Source: Tetraselmis striata (lineage: Eukaryota; Chlorophyta; Chlorodendrophyceae; Chlorodendrales; Chlorodendraceae). From it: DNA of 64,000 bases. The notes beneath the pieces are model-generated. The model searched no databases. It had not been told where the DNA came from and saw only the letters and a list, made by a program, of their open reading frames with translations. The stretch spans positions 229,337-293,336 of the forward strand of contig VCJN01000810.1 of the NCBI GenBank assembly GCA_006384855.1. The letters run 5' to 3'. The translations under genes and the position numbers were made by a program. Positions 10,385 through 21,474 of this stretch are shown piece after piece. The first letter of the stretch is position 1, and each line of letters opens with the position of its first letter.

Positions 10385-11061
10385 ATACAAGCTTTAGGCG
10401 AGATACTGTAACATAGGCAAGGAAAAGGTTTGCAGCAAAGGAAATTGTTACAGTTTGCCAAGGCATACACGGCTTTTGTACCACTATCCGTTTGGCAGTC
10501 TGTTTGCATGTAGGCATTTAGGTTCATGTATGCAATCTAGGCTTGCTGTCATCATGGGGTCATCGGGTTGCTATGGCTGGTGAAAGCATGGCATGTGGCG
10601 AGCATGTGGCAAGCATGTGACAAGCTCGTGGCAAGCATGTGGCGAGCATGTGGCAGGCATGTGGCAAGCATATCTGTGTGGGTGGGTGAGCAGCTTAGTT
10701 GCGTGTTGTTGTGTTAGTATAAGGGAGTGAGTATGTGGTATGAGTATGACGGTATAGGTGTGTGGGCATAGGTAGGTATAGGTGGATATATAGGTAGGTA
10801 TAGGTAACGCTAACATTCCATCCCGGCCCAAAAAAGTAGCCCTACGGGATACGTAAAGGAAAGCGGGCGGGGTATTTGGCAGACAAGATATGATAATCAT
10901 GTTGCGTAAACAGAAGGCGGAGGGAAGGTGTGTTTCGGGCATAGGCATGTAGCATATCGACATTTTTGAGGTTGGCATAGGGTTCCCATGAGTCGTGGGA
11001 ATCGTCGTAGCCGGACCAATGCACAAGGAAAACTAAAGCAGGGCCGCGGGCATGGTGTGGC
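10385..11061 (-). mobile_element. Insert in satellite with chromodomain remnant
   Basis: About 677 bp separate satellite unit 3 from its continuation. On the minus strand, about 11050-10930, it encodes VFLVHWSGYDDSHDSWEPYA followed by NLKNVDMLHAYARN, a clear chromodomain (hydrophobic, Trp and WEP core), as found at the integrase C-terminus of Ty3 chromoviruses. Integrase itself is not visible. Nearby are degenerate repeats of GCATGTGGCAA (10587-10670) and of GGTATAGGTA (10760-10810). It is probably the 3' end of a chromovirus plus flanking DNA. Confidence 0.6.
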
Positions 11062-11300
11062 AAATATAAGGTATTAGCCGTACTGCCTTGCAATATGTAT
11101 AGTATCGTCAAGCCGATGCGTGTTCACATCCCTTCTATGCCATGCAACCCCGCATACGAAATGGTTTGCAGCCATCTAGGCAATTAAAGCATGCCTTAAG
11201 GCAGCATCTGCGGTGCAGCGCTGCAGCAATCTGCGGTGTGCCGCCAGCAAATATCAGGCATTAGTGGTACTGTCTTGCAATATGTATAGTATTGTAAAGC
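11062..11300 (+). repeat. ~185-bp satellite, resumed copy
   Basis: Satellite sequence resumes in the last half of a unit (TATTAGCCGTACTGCCTTGC), followed by another unit starting at 11148. The match fades after about 11300. Confidence 0.8.
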
Positions 11301-11394
11301 ATATGGGCGATTAAATCCCCTTTTTGTCATATAAATCCTTATACTGGAAGGTTGCCGAGCCAGCTCTTTACCCCCCACCGTCTTGGTCGACGAC

Positions 11395-12270
11395 CGCTAC
11401 TACCAGGTCGTAGCGGCGCCGCGTCAGGCTGGCGGGTCCTCCAAGCCCGCATCTCAACCACCGCCACCGGGGTACGGCGGAGATGGCTCCCAAAACGGCG
11501 CTGCAGCATGTCTCTTGATAGAGCTTCGAGCAGCTCCGCCCCTCCCCCGAGCAGGTTTGGTCCCTCGGAGACTGCCAAGCCGCCGAGTGAGCCTCAACCT
11601 TCGAGTGCGACGAAGCGCCCGCACGGCGCGTTGAGCACGGGAGGCAAGAGCAGCTTGTCGCCCAACAAGCTGCGCAAGAAACATTCCAAGAAGCGCGGGC
11701 CGAGTCCTCCTTCAAGACGGCAATAGAGTTGGAGGACGACGACCCTTCCAGGCGCCTAAGCCGAAACACGAAGCCACGTCAAGCCGTCAGGCGCCTTCGG
11801 GTGCCGCTGGTGGGAGTCGCAGGGCCACATCTTCCCGTGGCGGTGCCGCATCTCCGCTTCCCCGACCCGCATCTCCGCCTATGGAGGCAAGAGCAGCAGC
11901 AGCTTGTCGCCCATTAAGCTGCGCAAGAAGCATTCCAAGAAGCGTGGGCCGACTCCTCCTTTAAGATGGCGAAAGAGTTGGAGGACGACGACCCCTTCTA
12001 GGCGCCGAAGCCGAAACGCGAAGCCACGTCAAGCCGTTAGGCGCCTTCGGGTGCCGCTGGTGGGAGTCGCAGGGCCACATCGTCACGTGGCGGTGCCGCA
12101 TCTCCGCCTCCCCGACCCGCATCTCCGCCTAAGGAGCCCTCATCTCTGGACGCGAAGCCCGCACCGCTGCCCGCGCCGACATCTCGCCCCAACTCCGCGT
12201 CGCTGTCAGCAGGGTTCAGAGGTAGCATCTCGTTGCGACGAACACAATCTCTGAGGCCGGCGATAGACTC
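11395..12270 (+). pseudogene. Gag-like basic/Pro-rich coding remnant
   Basis: Plus-strand pieces read SLDRASSSSAPPPSRFGPSE, KLRKKHSKKRGPSPPSRR, and later AASPPPRPASPPKEPSSLDA and PNSASLSAGFRGSISLRRTQ, ending at a TAG near 12270. The composition (Lys/Arg cluster, Pro/Ser/Ala-rich tail) resembles the N-terminal or gag-like proteins of retroelements, but no zinc knuckle or fold is visible. A ~243-bp segment is tandemly duplicated inside it. The minus strand is also open over 12037-12513, so the coding strand is not certain. Confidence 0.35.
11640..12131 (+). repeat. ~243-bp tandem duplication
   Basis: 11640-11881 and 11884-12131 are near copies, both starting GAGGCAAGAGCAGC and both ending in doubled CCGCATCTCCGC words. 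The second copy has an extra AGC triplet or two near its start. The spacing shifts the frame between copies. Confidence 0.9.
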
Positions 12271-12505
12271 GTAGGCCCGGGGCGTCTTCTCTGCGCGAGT
12301 GAGGCTCGATTTCCAGGCTCGAAACGCCAGTGGCCACGCGCTCGCGTCCGCAATCTTCCAAGGTGAGGCGGATAGTACTTTACGCGACTGAGGGCGCGAA
12401 GAGGACACGCCGATGTGCCACTTTAGTACTCTCGTATAGTATTGCATTGCACCTGAAATGTGACCGAAAAATGGGTACATATCCCAGCCTAAGCGATCAC
12501 GTGGG

Positions 12506-12556
12506 GGGCACATTTTTGAGTCTAGGAATTGGACCGTTTTGACTCAAAAATGTGCC
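12506..12556. repeat. Perfect 17-bp hairpin
   Basis: GGGCACATTTTTGAGTC and its exact reverse complement GACTCAAAAATGTGCCC are separated by 17 bp. Similar wording occurs at 7800-7915. It may be a transposon terminus or a short structured repeat. Confidence 0.85.
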
Positions 12557-12644
12557 CTATACCCTGTTGTGTAAATATGCACTCGAGGCAGCATGAGCCT
12601 CCGATGAGCGCCATATCTGCGCAGTTCGCGACAATGCGCCATTA

Positions 12645-13490
12645 GGGGACGTCACTAACGACGCAGTGCCAACGCGCACACGAGATAGCGTTGCAAGCGC
12701 ACCTAACAGCTTCCTAAAAACACCCTATGGAACGCTTGCAAACCGTTTGCATGCAAGTATCGGCCGAAATTCGTGCTGGTCTGTCTCTCGAGCAGGGCGG
12801 ATGGTGCAGCGGGTGGCGGGCGACGCGACAGCAATCTAGGAAGTCGCCAAGCGGGAATGGGGCAGCTCACCGCACGGGGGCGCTCGCGGCCGGTCAGCGC
12901 CCGATCAAACCTGCCTAAGGGGTATATGGTCGCGGCGGAGTCAGGGTGGTGGTCGGTGATGGTCCGCGGGCGGCCGCTCGCCGGTTCTTGGAATGGTATC
13001 GGTGGAGATGTGCACAGTGGTGGCGCGCCATGTTAGTGCGGTGCGCGACACAACGCCAGTAGGGCACATCACTAACGACGCAGTGCCGACGCGCAAACGA
13101 GACAGCGTTGCAAGCGCACCTACTAACACCCGGAGAACACCCTATGGAACGCTTGCGAACCGTTTATAGGCGGACATTGGTCGAGATGCTTGCAGGTTTA
13201 TCTCTCGAGCTGGGCGGATGGTGCCGCGGTTGGTGGGTTACGCGACATCAATCTAGGAAGTCGCTAGGCGGGAATGGGGCAGCTCACCGCACGGGGGTGC
13301 TCGCGGCCGGTCAACTCCCGGTCAAACCTGCCTAAGGGGTATATGGTCGCGGCGGAATCAAGGTTGTGGTCGGGGATGGCCTGCGGTCGGCCCCTCGTTG
13401 GGTCTTGGAATGGTGTCGGTGGAGATGTGCAGAGTGGTGGCGCGGCAGTGCCGAAACCCGTAGTATCCGTGAGTTCCTGTACGGGATCGC
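12645..13490 (+). repeat. 416-bp tandem duplication
   Basis: Two copies start near 12650 and 13066, both with CACTAACGACGCAGTGCC. They share CCTATGGAACGCTTGC (12725 and 13141), GGGAATGGGGCAGCTCACCG and AACCTGCCTAAGGGGTATAT. They differ at many scattered positions, so the duplication is not recent. Frames in it are short and carry no domain I know. Confidence 0.9.
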
Positions 13491-13778
13491 GACATTAAAA
13501 AATCGATACCCGGTACTGTACTCGCTGTGAGGACCGCCAAGGAAGTTGCGCACAGCCAACAACACCGCGAAGATGTAGACCACCGTCAAAGCGGACTTCC
13601 CGAGACGGCCGCGGCCCTCAACCACAAAAGGGTGATACCGGTGATCACTCTGCACTGGAGCGGAAGACGCCCGGTCGTCCGCTGGCAACTTTACCTGCTC
13701 CACCTCGGTCGTCGCGATCCCCGGTAGCACCAGCGGGGGTCGTTGCTCCAAGAGCTGAGGGTCGTAGAGGACACGCAC
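13332..13778 (-). CDS. Unrecognised ORF fragment
   Basis: The 148-residue frame starts LYDPQLLEQRPPLVLPGIAT and contains DHRYHPFVVEGRGRLGKSAL. The first 80 residues look like real coding sequence; the rest runs into the 416-bp duplication and is probably spurious. No domain is recognised. A 23-bp poly(C) tract lies just upstream on this strand. It may be the edge of a retroelement polyprotein. Confidence 0.25.
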   Translation of the reverse strand: MRVLYDPQLLEQRPPLVLPGIATTEVEQVKLPADDRASSAPVQSDHRYHPFVVEGRGRLGKSALTVVYIFAVLLAVRNFLGGPHSEYSTGYRFFNVAIPYRNSRILRVSALPRHHSAHLHRHHSKTQRGADRRPSPTTTLIPPRPYTP

Positions 13779-14122
13779 GCAAAGTCGATAATGTAATCGC
13801 CCCCCCCCCCCCCCCCCCCCCCCGCCAACGTCAAGTCCGACGACGGCCGCGAGCTGTCCGCTGGGCGCAGCTCACTCATCGTCTCAAAGGTCAATATATA
13901 TATAGACTTCTCACTTTCCAGCCGGCCCTTAACACCGGGCGAAGTACTGCGTATGTACTAAATCCGGGCGAGCAGGCGCGGCTACTGGTACTGGTAGCGT
14001 GATCCTCATGTGAAACGGCGGATCCTCCGACGACCGGACGACCCACCACCAAGCCAGCTGACGGCTTGCGCCCACAGCGGCGTGAAGATTCGGCCTTCCA
14101 GGAGGACACCACAACAGCTAGC

Positions 14123-16750
14123 ATGGATACAAACAGCTCTGAGAAGCAACCGGACGCCGGGGTCGGCACCTTTCTGGCCGCACTCCGAGGCGGCAGAGTG
14201 CAACATCCAACGATCCGTACGGTCGCAACTGCAAAAAAAATCGCAGGCACCCAACTCCCACCAGCAACCCGCCGCCACATACGCGTGCTGCAACTAACGC
14301 CCATCCCACCTACTTCTCACCGGCCTCCCCGCCGGTACGGACGATGCCCCCATGTGGCCCTACTGTTCGGCGATCTGGTGGCCCAGCACCAAGCCATGGA
14401 CGAGGAGTCGCGCAGCCGGACTGTGACGAACCTGATCCGCACCCTCACCCCCAAAATCGGCGTTCAATTCCTACCAGCAGACGCCAGGGTGGTGACCCGC
14501 CGCCCCCCCAAGCCAGCCGCCGCCGACACCGCTGGACCGATTGGCACTAGGCTCCCCACCACCACATGGTCCGTCATCCTGCGACTGGCCCGCAGAGACA
14601 CACCCGAGAGCGTTCTGCATACCCAATGGACTGGAGAAGGCACAGCGATCCTCGACCGCCAGGGCCGCCGCTGCTCCATCCGCCTGCTCGGAGCACCACA
14701 CCTCGACGACATCGAACGCCCGATACACCAAGTGTGGCTTCGCTCCCCTTCGTTCAGAGCCCTCACGGAGGCCGACATGTGGCTGCGCCTGGCGGAGGGC
14801 CTTCTCCCAGCATATGACCAACCCCAGCCATGCGAAGCGGCAGCAGACCGACCGGCGGCGACACCGGCGGACGTCCTGGCACTCGCAGGAGTGAGAGTCT
14901 GGGCCGAGTACGAGGCCGACACAGACGCAGACGACGCCGTCATCTGCCCCCCGACCCGCACACTACTGGCCCTCCTGGAAGTCCGAGAGATATGGAAAGC
15001 CCGCCGCTCGGCAGACTCGGTTCGCCTCGAACTCCTCGATCCCGAAGCGGCGCGTCTACTACAGGATGTGTGCCGCGATGCGGCATTGGCGCTGCCGTTT
15101 GGCGGCCAGTCGCAGGGCCGAGCAGTGATCCAAGTCACAGTCGAACACAGCGAGGACCGCGAGGACCAGCCCACCGCCCCGCTCCCAGGAGTACTGCCCC
15201 CGGCGCTGTCCAAACAGTTCTTCCGATGCGCGTTGACGGCCAAGGCGGTCTGCACCGGCCCCCTGGCCAACCTGGAGCTGCCGACGGTGGAGCAGCTAGC
15301 GGAGGCCATCGCAGCCACTGTAAGCCAGCGCACCAACACACCCCCCGAGCTGCACCACGCACAATGGCTGACAGACACCATGACAGCTGCTGGCGTCGAG
15401 ATTCGCCACTACCACACAGAGCCGACACTGCTGCGAGTGGGGGACGACCACCTCTGCGCCATCTCCCTCGGCAAAGAAGACGAGGAGTTCGCGGACACCC
15501 TGCGCCTGGCAGTGGCCCTCACCTCACATGTCGCACTACTGCGGGCGATACGCCTCCGCACCATCGTCATCTACCTCACGGAGTCCGAGTTCGACCCCTC
15601 GGAGCTGCTCATCCACCCCTTCAGCCAGACGATCCGCGAGGCGGGAGAACTGGGTGGCAACACTGGCCACAACCAGATCCGACGCGCTGCGATAGGCATA
15701 CGTAAGAAGGTCCGGAAGACCGCCCCAGCGTCACTAGCCCTACGAGCCACCGGACGCCCATTCTACACCCTCACCCTGCAACTGACCGCCCACCACCACA
15801 GCATCATTGGTGGCACCCGCAGCACCGACAGAACGGAGCAGTGGCGCAAGACAGTGTCGACAGCGTGCGGGAAGATCAAGGCCGCGCCAGCTCCGGCACC
15901 AGCCGAGAGGCGCCCTGCCGACACATCACCAGCCCCGCCACCGGCAGGCCCAATCGCACTACCTCTTCCAGCGACCCCAGCAGCCCAGACCGCACCCCTG
16001 GTCCGCGACGCTCCCCCCCCCCCCCCCCCCCCCCAGGGTTCGAGCACGTCCCACCGAGGCGCGGAGCGGTTGCGGACGCAGTGGCAGCCATCGACCAGCG
16101 AGGAGCTGCAACGGAGCGAGCCCCCGGAGCAGCCCCCCGGCCCCCAGCCCCTGCACCTACAGCCACAGCCCCAGCGGCAACTGCCATGCCTTGAGTACAT
16201 GCGGACGACGAGGAGGAACTGGAACTCAACTACGAGGAGAACGACAGCGCCATGGAGGTGGACACCACTCAGGGCGCGGCAGCAGAGACACCAGGTCTGG
16301 CACACATATCCCTCGATTCCCCCCAGCGCTCAGCAGTGCACCGCACATTCAGGGAGGGCACACCCAATGGCAGCACTGAGAGACTAGCAGAACTCCACCA
16401 CCTCACCACAGCAGCCACAGAGCTGCTTGCACAATCCTCTCCTGCCATTCAACCAGCACTAGCCGCCAACCTGGCAAGCCTCGCAGCAGAGACACATACA
16501 CCAGCTACGCAACCCACAGCGCCTCTCCATCCAGCTGGAGCGCCACCCCAGCCAACCCACCCCAACCAGCAAGGGCAAGGCAGCCACAACAGCCAAACAT
16601 AAGAAGAAGCAGCCCAGGGGCCGCAGCCGCTCGGACGGCGCCACCCGCAACCGCAGCAGGAGCAAGCTGCGCCTCTCTGGCGCCCACGGCTTAGACAGCG
16701 AGTGGGAGACGGACGAGGAAGCAGCTCACCCGTCCAGCAGCTCACACCAG
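14123..16750 (+). CDS. LINE-like ORF1 protein, frame slips in 3' part
   Basis: The frame from MDTNSSEKQPDAGVG runs about 750 residues to 16387 without a stop. The central part (about 14560-15830) is well structured, with alternating hydrophobic and charged stretches such as WSVILRLARRDTPESVLH, QFFRCALTAKAVCTGPLANL and GRPFYTLTLQLTAHHHSII. The tail is Pro/Ala-rich, crosses a 22-bp poly(C) tract (16013-16034) and changes frame. The most natural ending is a basic Arg/Ser/Lys segment (KKKQPRGRSRSDGATRNRS) closing at SSSSHQ near 16750. Size, basic tail and position before a LINE-type 3' UTR suggest ORF1 of a non-LTR retrotransposon. No zinc knuckle, RRM or RT is seen, and no ORF2 follows. The assignment rests on context. 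Confidence 0.5.
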
Positions 16751-17335
16751 TAAGCTGCTGAGCGAGCCACTGCAGCACCACCCAAGCCAGCTGCCTCAAG
16801 AACACCGCCCACCACTAACCATGTGCCCGGTGCAGCTCACACACCAACACGCACCCTACACACAATGAACACACAATCCGAATACCACAACCGCCACAAA
16901 CAACACCCACCCAATTTCATGCTGGAGGACATCGCAACCCCCACCAATCATATTAGCCGGCTCAGCGATGCATAAATACTGAGCACCACATAGCTATTCC
17001 GGTCAGCCCCCTTCCCCCATCATACCTTGGTAGTTGTAGGCGGGACGCTTCGGCTGCCTAAGCTTGCCTGCTGAGCTCTGGATGGGATATATAGGCCTGA
17101 CTTAGGTAGGGACATCATGGGGGCGCTGCTGTCTTAGCTATATATAGCCCACTGGAAGGAGGAGGGGCTAGGAAACATTGAAGGATGGCCGGTAGCTTGA
17201 ACTGTGATAACGCTTCGTGTTCCCCACTGTGGTTAGAGATAGCAGGTCCTGAGAACAACTTAATCTGAGCGAGCGGATGCATTAGACTAGACGTTGTAAC
17301 TAATTTCAATTTCAATTTCAAGTTCAAGTCGCCGG
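16751..17335 (+). mobile_element. LINE 3' UTR with (ATTTCA)n tail
   Basis: Non-coding sequence follows the ORF1-like gene and ends in repeats of ATTTCA at about 17303-17325. The block from about 17050 (GGCTGCCTAAGCTTGCCTG, GAGCTCTGGATGGGAT, CGTGTTCCCCACTGT, TTAGAGATAGCA) recurs in reverse orientation at 45566-45850 with the same tail. A short simple-repeat tail is typical of several LINE groups. An RT-encoding ORF2 should lie between ORF1 and this UTR and is missing. Confidence 0.65.
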
Positions 17336-17830
17336 CTCCCGAGCGGTCCATGTCAAGCACCGCCCCCGCTTTAATTGCCACAGATGCCCACAGATTCTTC
17401 AAAGCGGTATGCGTGCGGTCCTTGTAGTTCGCTACGGGGCAGATGGGTAAATGATCCACGATGAAATCCGTAGCGCTCCAGTTCGAGCCATCCGTAGAGC
17501 GAAGCCATAAGGGATCAATACCACACGTGCGGCCAGGGCAAGTGACAAGCGCGGAACCTCCACGCGGGCAAAGGCCCAGCACCCGCGCAGCGGCGGCCGA
17601 ATAAGCAACATGGGGAATCTTGCGGGCTGATTCGTGATCCGACTAGAAAAGCGACACGGAGCCCGGCCCGCACGCGCTGTACATGCGCAGGGTATCAAGT
17701 CGCGAGGCCGCGGCACCAGTACGCTGGAAGTTGAGATCGAGGGCCACGAAGTCACGCAGGCGAATCGCACGGCTGAGGTGGCGTTGGACAACCATGGTCG
17801 TGGGCTGATCATCGGAGGCCGCACCCGAAC
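17336..17830 (-). pseudogene. Unrecognised coding remnant
   Basis: Minus-strand frames give GLCPRGGSALVTCPGRTCGI, DGSNWSATDFIVDHLPICPV and NYKDRTHTALKNLWASVAI, then AGAVLDMD. An earlier frame (17824-17600) supplies a different upstream part, so at least one frameshift is present. It looks like an eroded element protein, but I do not recognise the family. It abuts the LINE tail. Confidence 0.35.
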
Positions 17831-18454
17831 CCGTACTTCGTAATTAATATGGTAGGATACGCTCGTACATACGCGCTATCACGGTGTATATACTCTAGTA
17901 CTCTATAGTGTGTATCCATCTACTACTCCCTTCAGCCGTGAAAAATAAAAGCCGGCCTCTTCGTCTGTCCGCTCGGCGGTAGAGCGCGCGGAGGTCTACC
18001 CGTACTGGTACTCACGAGATAACCGCCCGGATCGATTATTGCCGGCTCGGTCAGTTCAGTAGGGCAATATCGCCCGGCCCCGTGTCCCGGCTTTACCGGT
18101 TAATGCATTATATTATTTACATGAGCTAGCAGCAGAGGGCGATATATCGGAAATCACCAAAATAAAAGGCAATCAGAAAGGTCCTCTACAGCGACTGCGG
18201 GGTTAATGCATTATATCGCCCCTGCTCATCGCGGTTCAAATGCGGCAACGGCGGTCTAATCTGAGAACAGGTATCTCACATAGTAGTCGCTACCTGTATG
18301 CGTGACCCACGCGACTGCAGTCGGCGCACGAGGTCAGGTGCTGGGGCGGCTTCTGCACCCGATGACCCGGCCCTGGGCGAACTCCACTTTTACTTACTGT
18401 ACAGATAAAAATATACATATAGATACAGTGACACTACCTCTATAGTGAATATTC

Positions 18455-18486
<32 letters not shown>

Positions 18487-19453
18487 GTTCACTGTAGATG
18501 TAGGTTCACTATGGAGGTATTCACTGTAGCCTTCCGGCAGCCTACCTCTGCAGTGATTGTGTTCACTATAGGGGTAGGGTTTTCACTATAGGGGTAGTGT
18601 CAGACGGTTATCGTTGTGGCGGGGCGAGCGATTGACCTTCAAACAGGTGGGAATCGTTTTATGTACTTTTTGGTTACATGGAGAGCGTCAAGAGAATCGT
18701 TTCGTGCATTACATCAAACAACACCTTAGCCCTGAGAGGGATGGGGGTTGTCATCTATGGGCTGCACCCTTTCTACAGCGGTGAAATAAGAGCCATTGGC
18801 ACGGCACTGTATTTCTCGGGAAACTTGGCCTCGTACTCCCCCTGGCACATGTGGTGCAACAATCCGGTGCAGCCAGCTACACCACACTCTTTCAGCTCTG
18901 GCCCGCCGGGCTCTCCCATGGCGGCAACTACGCAGTGCATGCCATAGCAATAGCGCTAATCGGGTTCCACCATGGCGGCGAGGCTTGCGTTGCTGTGATG
19001 GCATCACCGACTGTGCATGCAGCGAATGTATGTGCCGCCAACAACACTGTGTCAGTGTAATACAGTATAGAGCCGCCGCGCACGCCGCCACCGCAGCCGG
19101 CGCTCTACTTTACAGCGAGACAGCGAGTAAAGTAATGGAGGTTCACTATAGAGGTAGGGACCCCCCATTCGGGACCCCCCCCCTTTTACTATAGGGGTAG
19201 GTTCACTATAGCAGTGTGTTCACTATAGACTAATTACATAAGGGCTTTCACAAAAGCGCACTACAAGCAGAACTAACGTCGACTGTGAAAGGTTGCCAGC
19301 AAAAGAGAGACATAAGCCTGAAACCAAGATCGAGTAGGAGGACATGGAGCCAAGAACCAAGAAGGAGCCAAGGGAACCACGAAATCACTTAGCTGCCAGG
19401 GACCAAAGGGACCCCCGCCCCGGGGTAGGCTATCAGCCTTCACTATAGAGGTA
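17831..19453. repeat. Repeat field with TTCACTATAGRGGTAG motifs
   Basis: No gene is supported. The motif TTCACTATAGAGGTAG and close variants (GGGGTAG, TGGAGGTA) occurs about ten times in both orientations between 18425 and 19455 and again at 32190-32225. A 29-bp poly(C) tract lies at 18456-18484. An ~85-bp block at 18117-18202 starting TTACATGAGCTAGCAGCAGA recurs at 32297-32380 and, shorter, at 32664 and 44764. A small frame at 18678-18950 has no domain. Confidence 0.7.
19231..19263 (-). repeat. 33-bp dispersed motif, GTGCGCTTTTGTGAAAGCCC
   Basis: On the minus strand this is identical over 33 bp to the core of the 44-bp insertion in the copia LTR at 52648-52691. Diverged copies lie at 32262 (plus) and 33074 (minus). 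Confidence 0.85.
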
Positions 19454-20206
19454 TGCCGCAGCATCCGTCATATCCGCGTGCGCGTGAAGAACGGGACAGC
19501 CAAGCCCTTCCGGGTCGGCTAGGGTTAAAGCTAGGGTTCCATACCCGGTTGAGACCACAGGCAGGGCACCTGATTGGTTAGGGTTCCATACCCTGGCCAT
19601 AGCCCTGCGCGAGGCGCAAGGAGACATACATACCGGAGATCAGAGACCCGCCCAAGCACACCTAGGCGGGACTTCTAAGGGAACTCAGATAGTACCTCTA
19701 ATCGGGACCTCTAACAGGGACCCCCAAGGTAGACTACCTGCAGAAGACGAAGTACTGTACTGCTGCTGGTACAAGGCGCAAGACTCACTGTAGCCGCGGC
19801 CGAGTAGTAGTATAGGACTTAATGAGTACAATTAGACAAGAACAGTGCGTAATGCGTCTGGCGCGCGGTGCGCGCACGGCGCGCGTGCTATTAGCACTTA
19901 GCGTGACGTGCGGCCGCCTTGCCATGGCCGCGATCGCGTGCTTATAGAGGGCCTCCGCCTTCTGGCGGTCCCTCTTCCCCCTTGTCTTGCCTGTGTGTGC
20001 CTGTGTTTGCCTATGTTTGCCTGTGTTTGGCATAGGCAAGAACCTCTGCACGGGACGGAGACGGTGTAAGAGACGGAGATCGGCTTGAGGAACGAGGGCC
20101 AAAGGTAATCACGGTAGCCTGCGTGCTTGTCGTACGGTCGCACGCGTGCTGCTCGCTGCATCGTGCGCGCGCGCTGCTGGTGGTGCTGGGTTGTCACCAT
20201 TCGACC
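19454..20206 (+). repeat. Ty3-type LTR, partial inverted copy
   Basis: The sequence starts TGCCGCAGCATCCGTC and is the reverse complement of 20531-21276 with small indels. It is therefore an LTR in plus orientation lacking its last ~315 bp. Its left flank is the TTCACTATAGAGGTA repeat. It faces the 3' LTR of the minus-strand element, forming ~750-bp arms around a 324-bp centre. Confidence 0.85.
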
Positions 20207-20210
20207 ATTC

Positions 20211-21276
20211 GTCTTATGTACTCTTACGAGCAGTTCCCATATAGGTTTGCCTCCAACACCCCTTAGACCTTTCCTCACCTCTAGCACTCACTCTCACCCA
20301 CAAGAGCTCTTCCCCCTTGTCTGAACGCGAACCTAAGTCACGACAGGCACCTCTCAGACGCCTATAGGGCTTTAGTTCAGACCAGCGTTGCTGGTCTTGC
20401 CCGTACTCAGGGGGGTGAATGCCAGTGGCAATGAAGCCTTTCACCACAGGTCACTGCCACGCCGTGCAGTACTTTATGCAGTGCTGGTCGCGGCTATCAA
20501 CCGTTCCTACAGTACTTTACGTCGGTACCGGGTCGAATGGTGACAACCCAGCACCACCAGCAGCGCGCGCGCACGATGCAGCGAGCAGCACGCGTGCGAC
20601 CGTACGACAAGCACGCAGGCTACCGTGATTACCTTTGGCCCTCGTTCCTCAAGCCGATCTCCGTCTCTTACACCGTCTCCGTCCCGTGCAGAGGTTCTTG
20701 CCTATGCCTGTCATAGGCAAACACAGGCACACACAGGCAAGACAAGGGGGAAGAGGGACCGCCAGAAGGCGGAGGCCCTCTATAAGCACGCGATCGCGGC
20801 CATGGCAAGGCAGCCGCACGTCACGCTAAGTGCTAATAGCACGCGCGCCGTGCGCGCACCGCGCGCCAGATGCATTACGCACTGCCCTTGTCTAATTGTA
20901 CTCATTAAGTCCTATACTACTACTCGGCCGCGGCTACAGTGAGTCTTGCGCCTTGTACCAGCAGCAGTACAGTACTTCGTCTTCTGCAGCAGGTAGTCTA
21001 CCTTAGGGGTCCCTGTTAGAGGTCCCGATTAGAGGTACTATCTGAGTTCCCTTAGAAGTCCCGCCTAGGTGTGCTTGGGCGGGTCTCTGATCTCCGGTAT
21101 GTATGTCTCCTTGCGCCTCGCGCAGGGCTATGGCCAGGGTATGGAACCCTAACCAATCAGGTGCCCTGCCTGTGGTCTCAACCGGGTATGGAACCCTAGC
21201 TTTAACCCTAGCCGACCCGGAAGGGCTTGGCTGTCCCGTTCTTCACGCGCACGCGGATATGACGGATGCTGCGGCA
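20211..21276 (-). repeat. Ty3-type element, 3' LTR
   Basis: On the minus strand the LTR starts TGCCGCAGC at 21276. That boundary is set by three-way comparison with the inverted copy starting at 19454 and the internal copy ending at 32128. The other end is near 20211-20217 (CA at 20217), where homology with the 5' LTR copy at 30082 stops. Length is about 1.06 kb. It contains two AGGGTTCCATACCC phrases and an open frame of 105 codons (plus, 20625-20942) that I do not regard as a gene on its own. Confidence 0.75.
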
Positions 21277-21474
21277 GCTGCCGTCGCATGCTCGCATTCC
21301 CGCGTGGGGCGCTGTCACCAGCTCAATGGGCGGCCCATCCCCCCCCCCCCCCCCCCCAGACGGTTGGTCGCCAGAAGGGTGAACGGCCGCTGGGCGTCAA
21401 TTGACGCTCAGTGATGCTGGTCGCCAGCGCACGCCTCGGTGTGGAAGTGAATTGACGCCACGGAGTGACGCCAC

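Noticed and set aside
12037-12513. 158-codon minus-strand frame opposite the gag-like remnant
   Set aside because: Not excluded as coding, but it crosses the tandem duplication and the hairpin and shows no domain; the plus-strand reading is slightly more protein-like.
14464-15381. 305-codon minus-strand frame
   Set aside because: Ser/Arg-rich antisense of the ORF1-like gene; composition typical of a GC-rich shadow.
20625-20942. 105-codon frame in the LTR, also present inverted at 19785-20102
   Set aside because: Non-coding LTR sequence in two orientations; no domain, and kept only as the start of the chimeric ORF at 30496.
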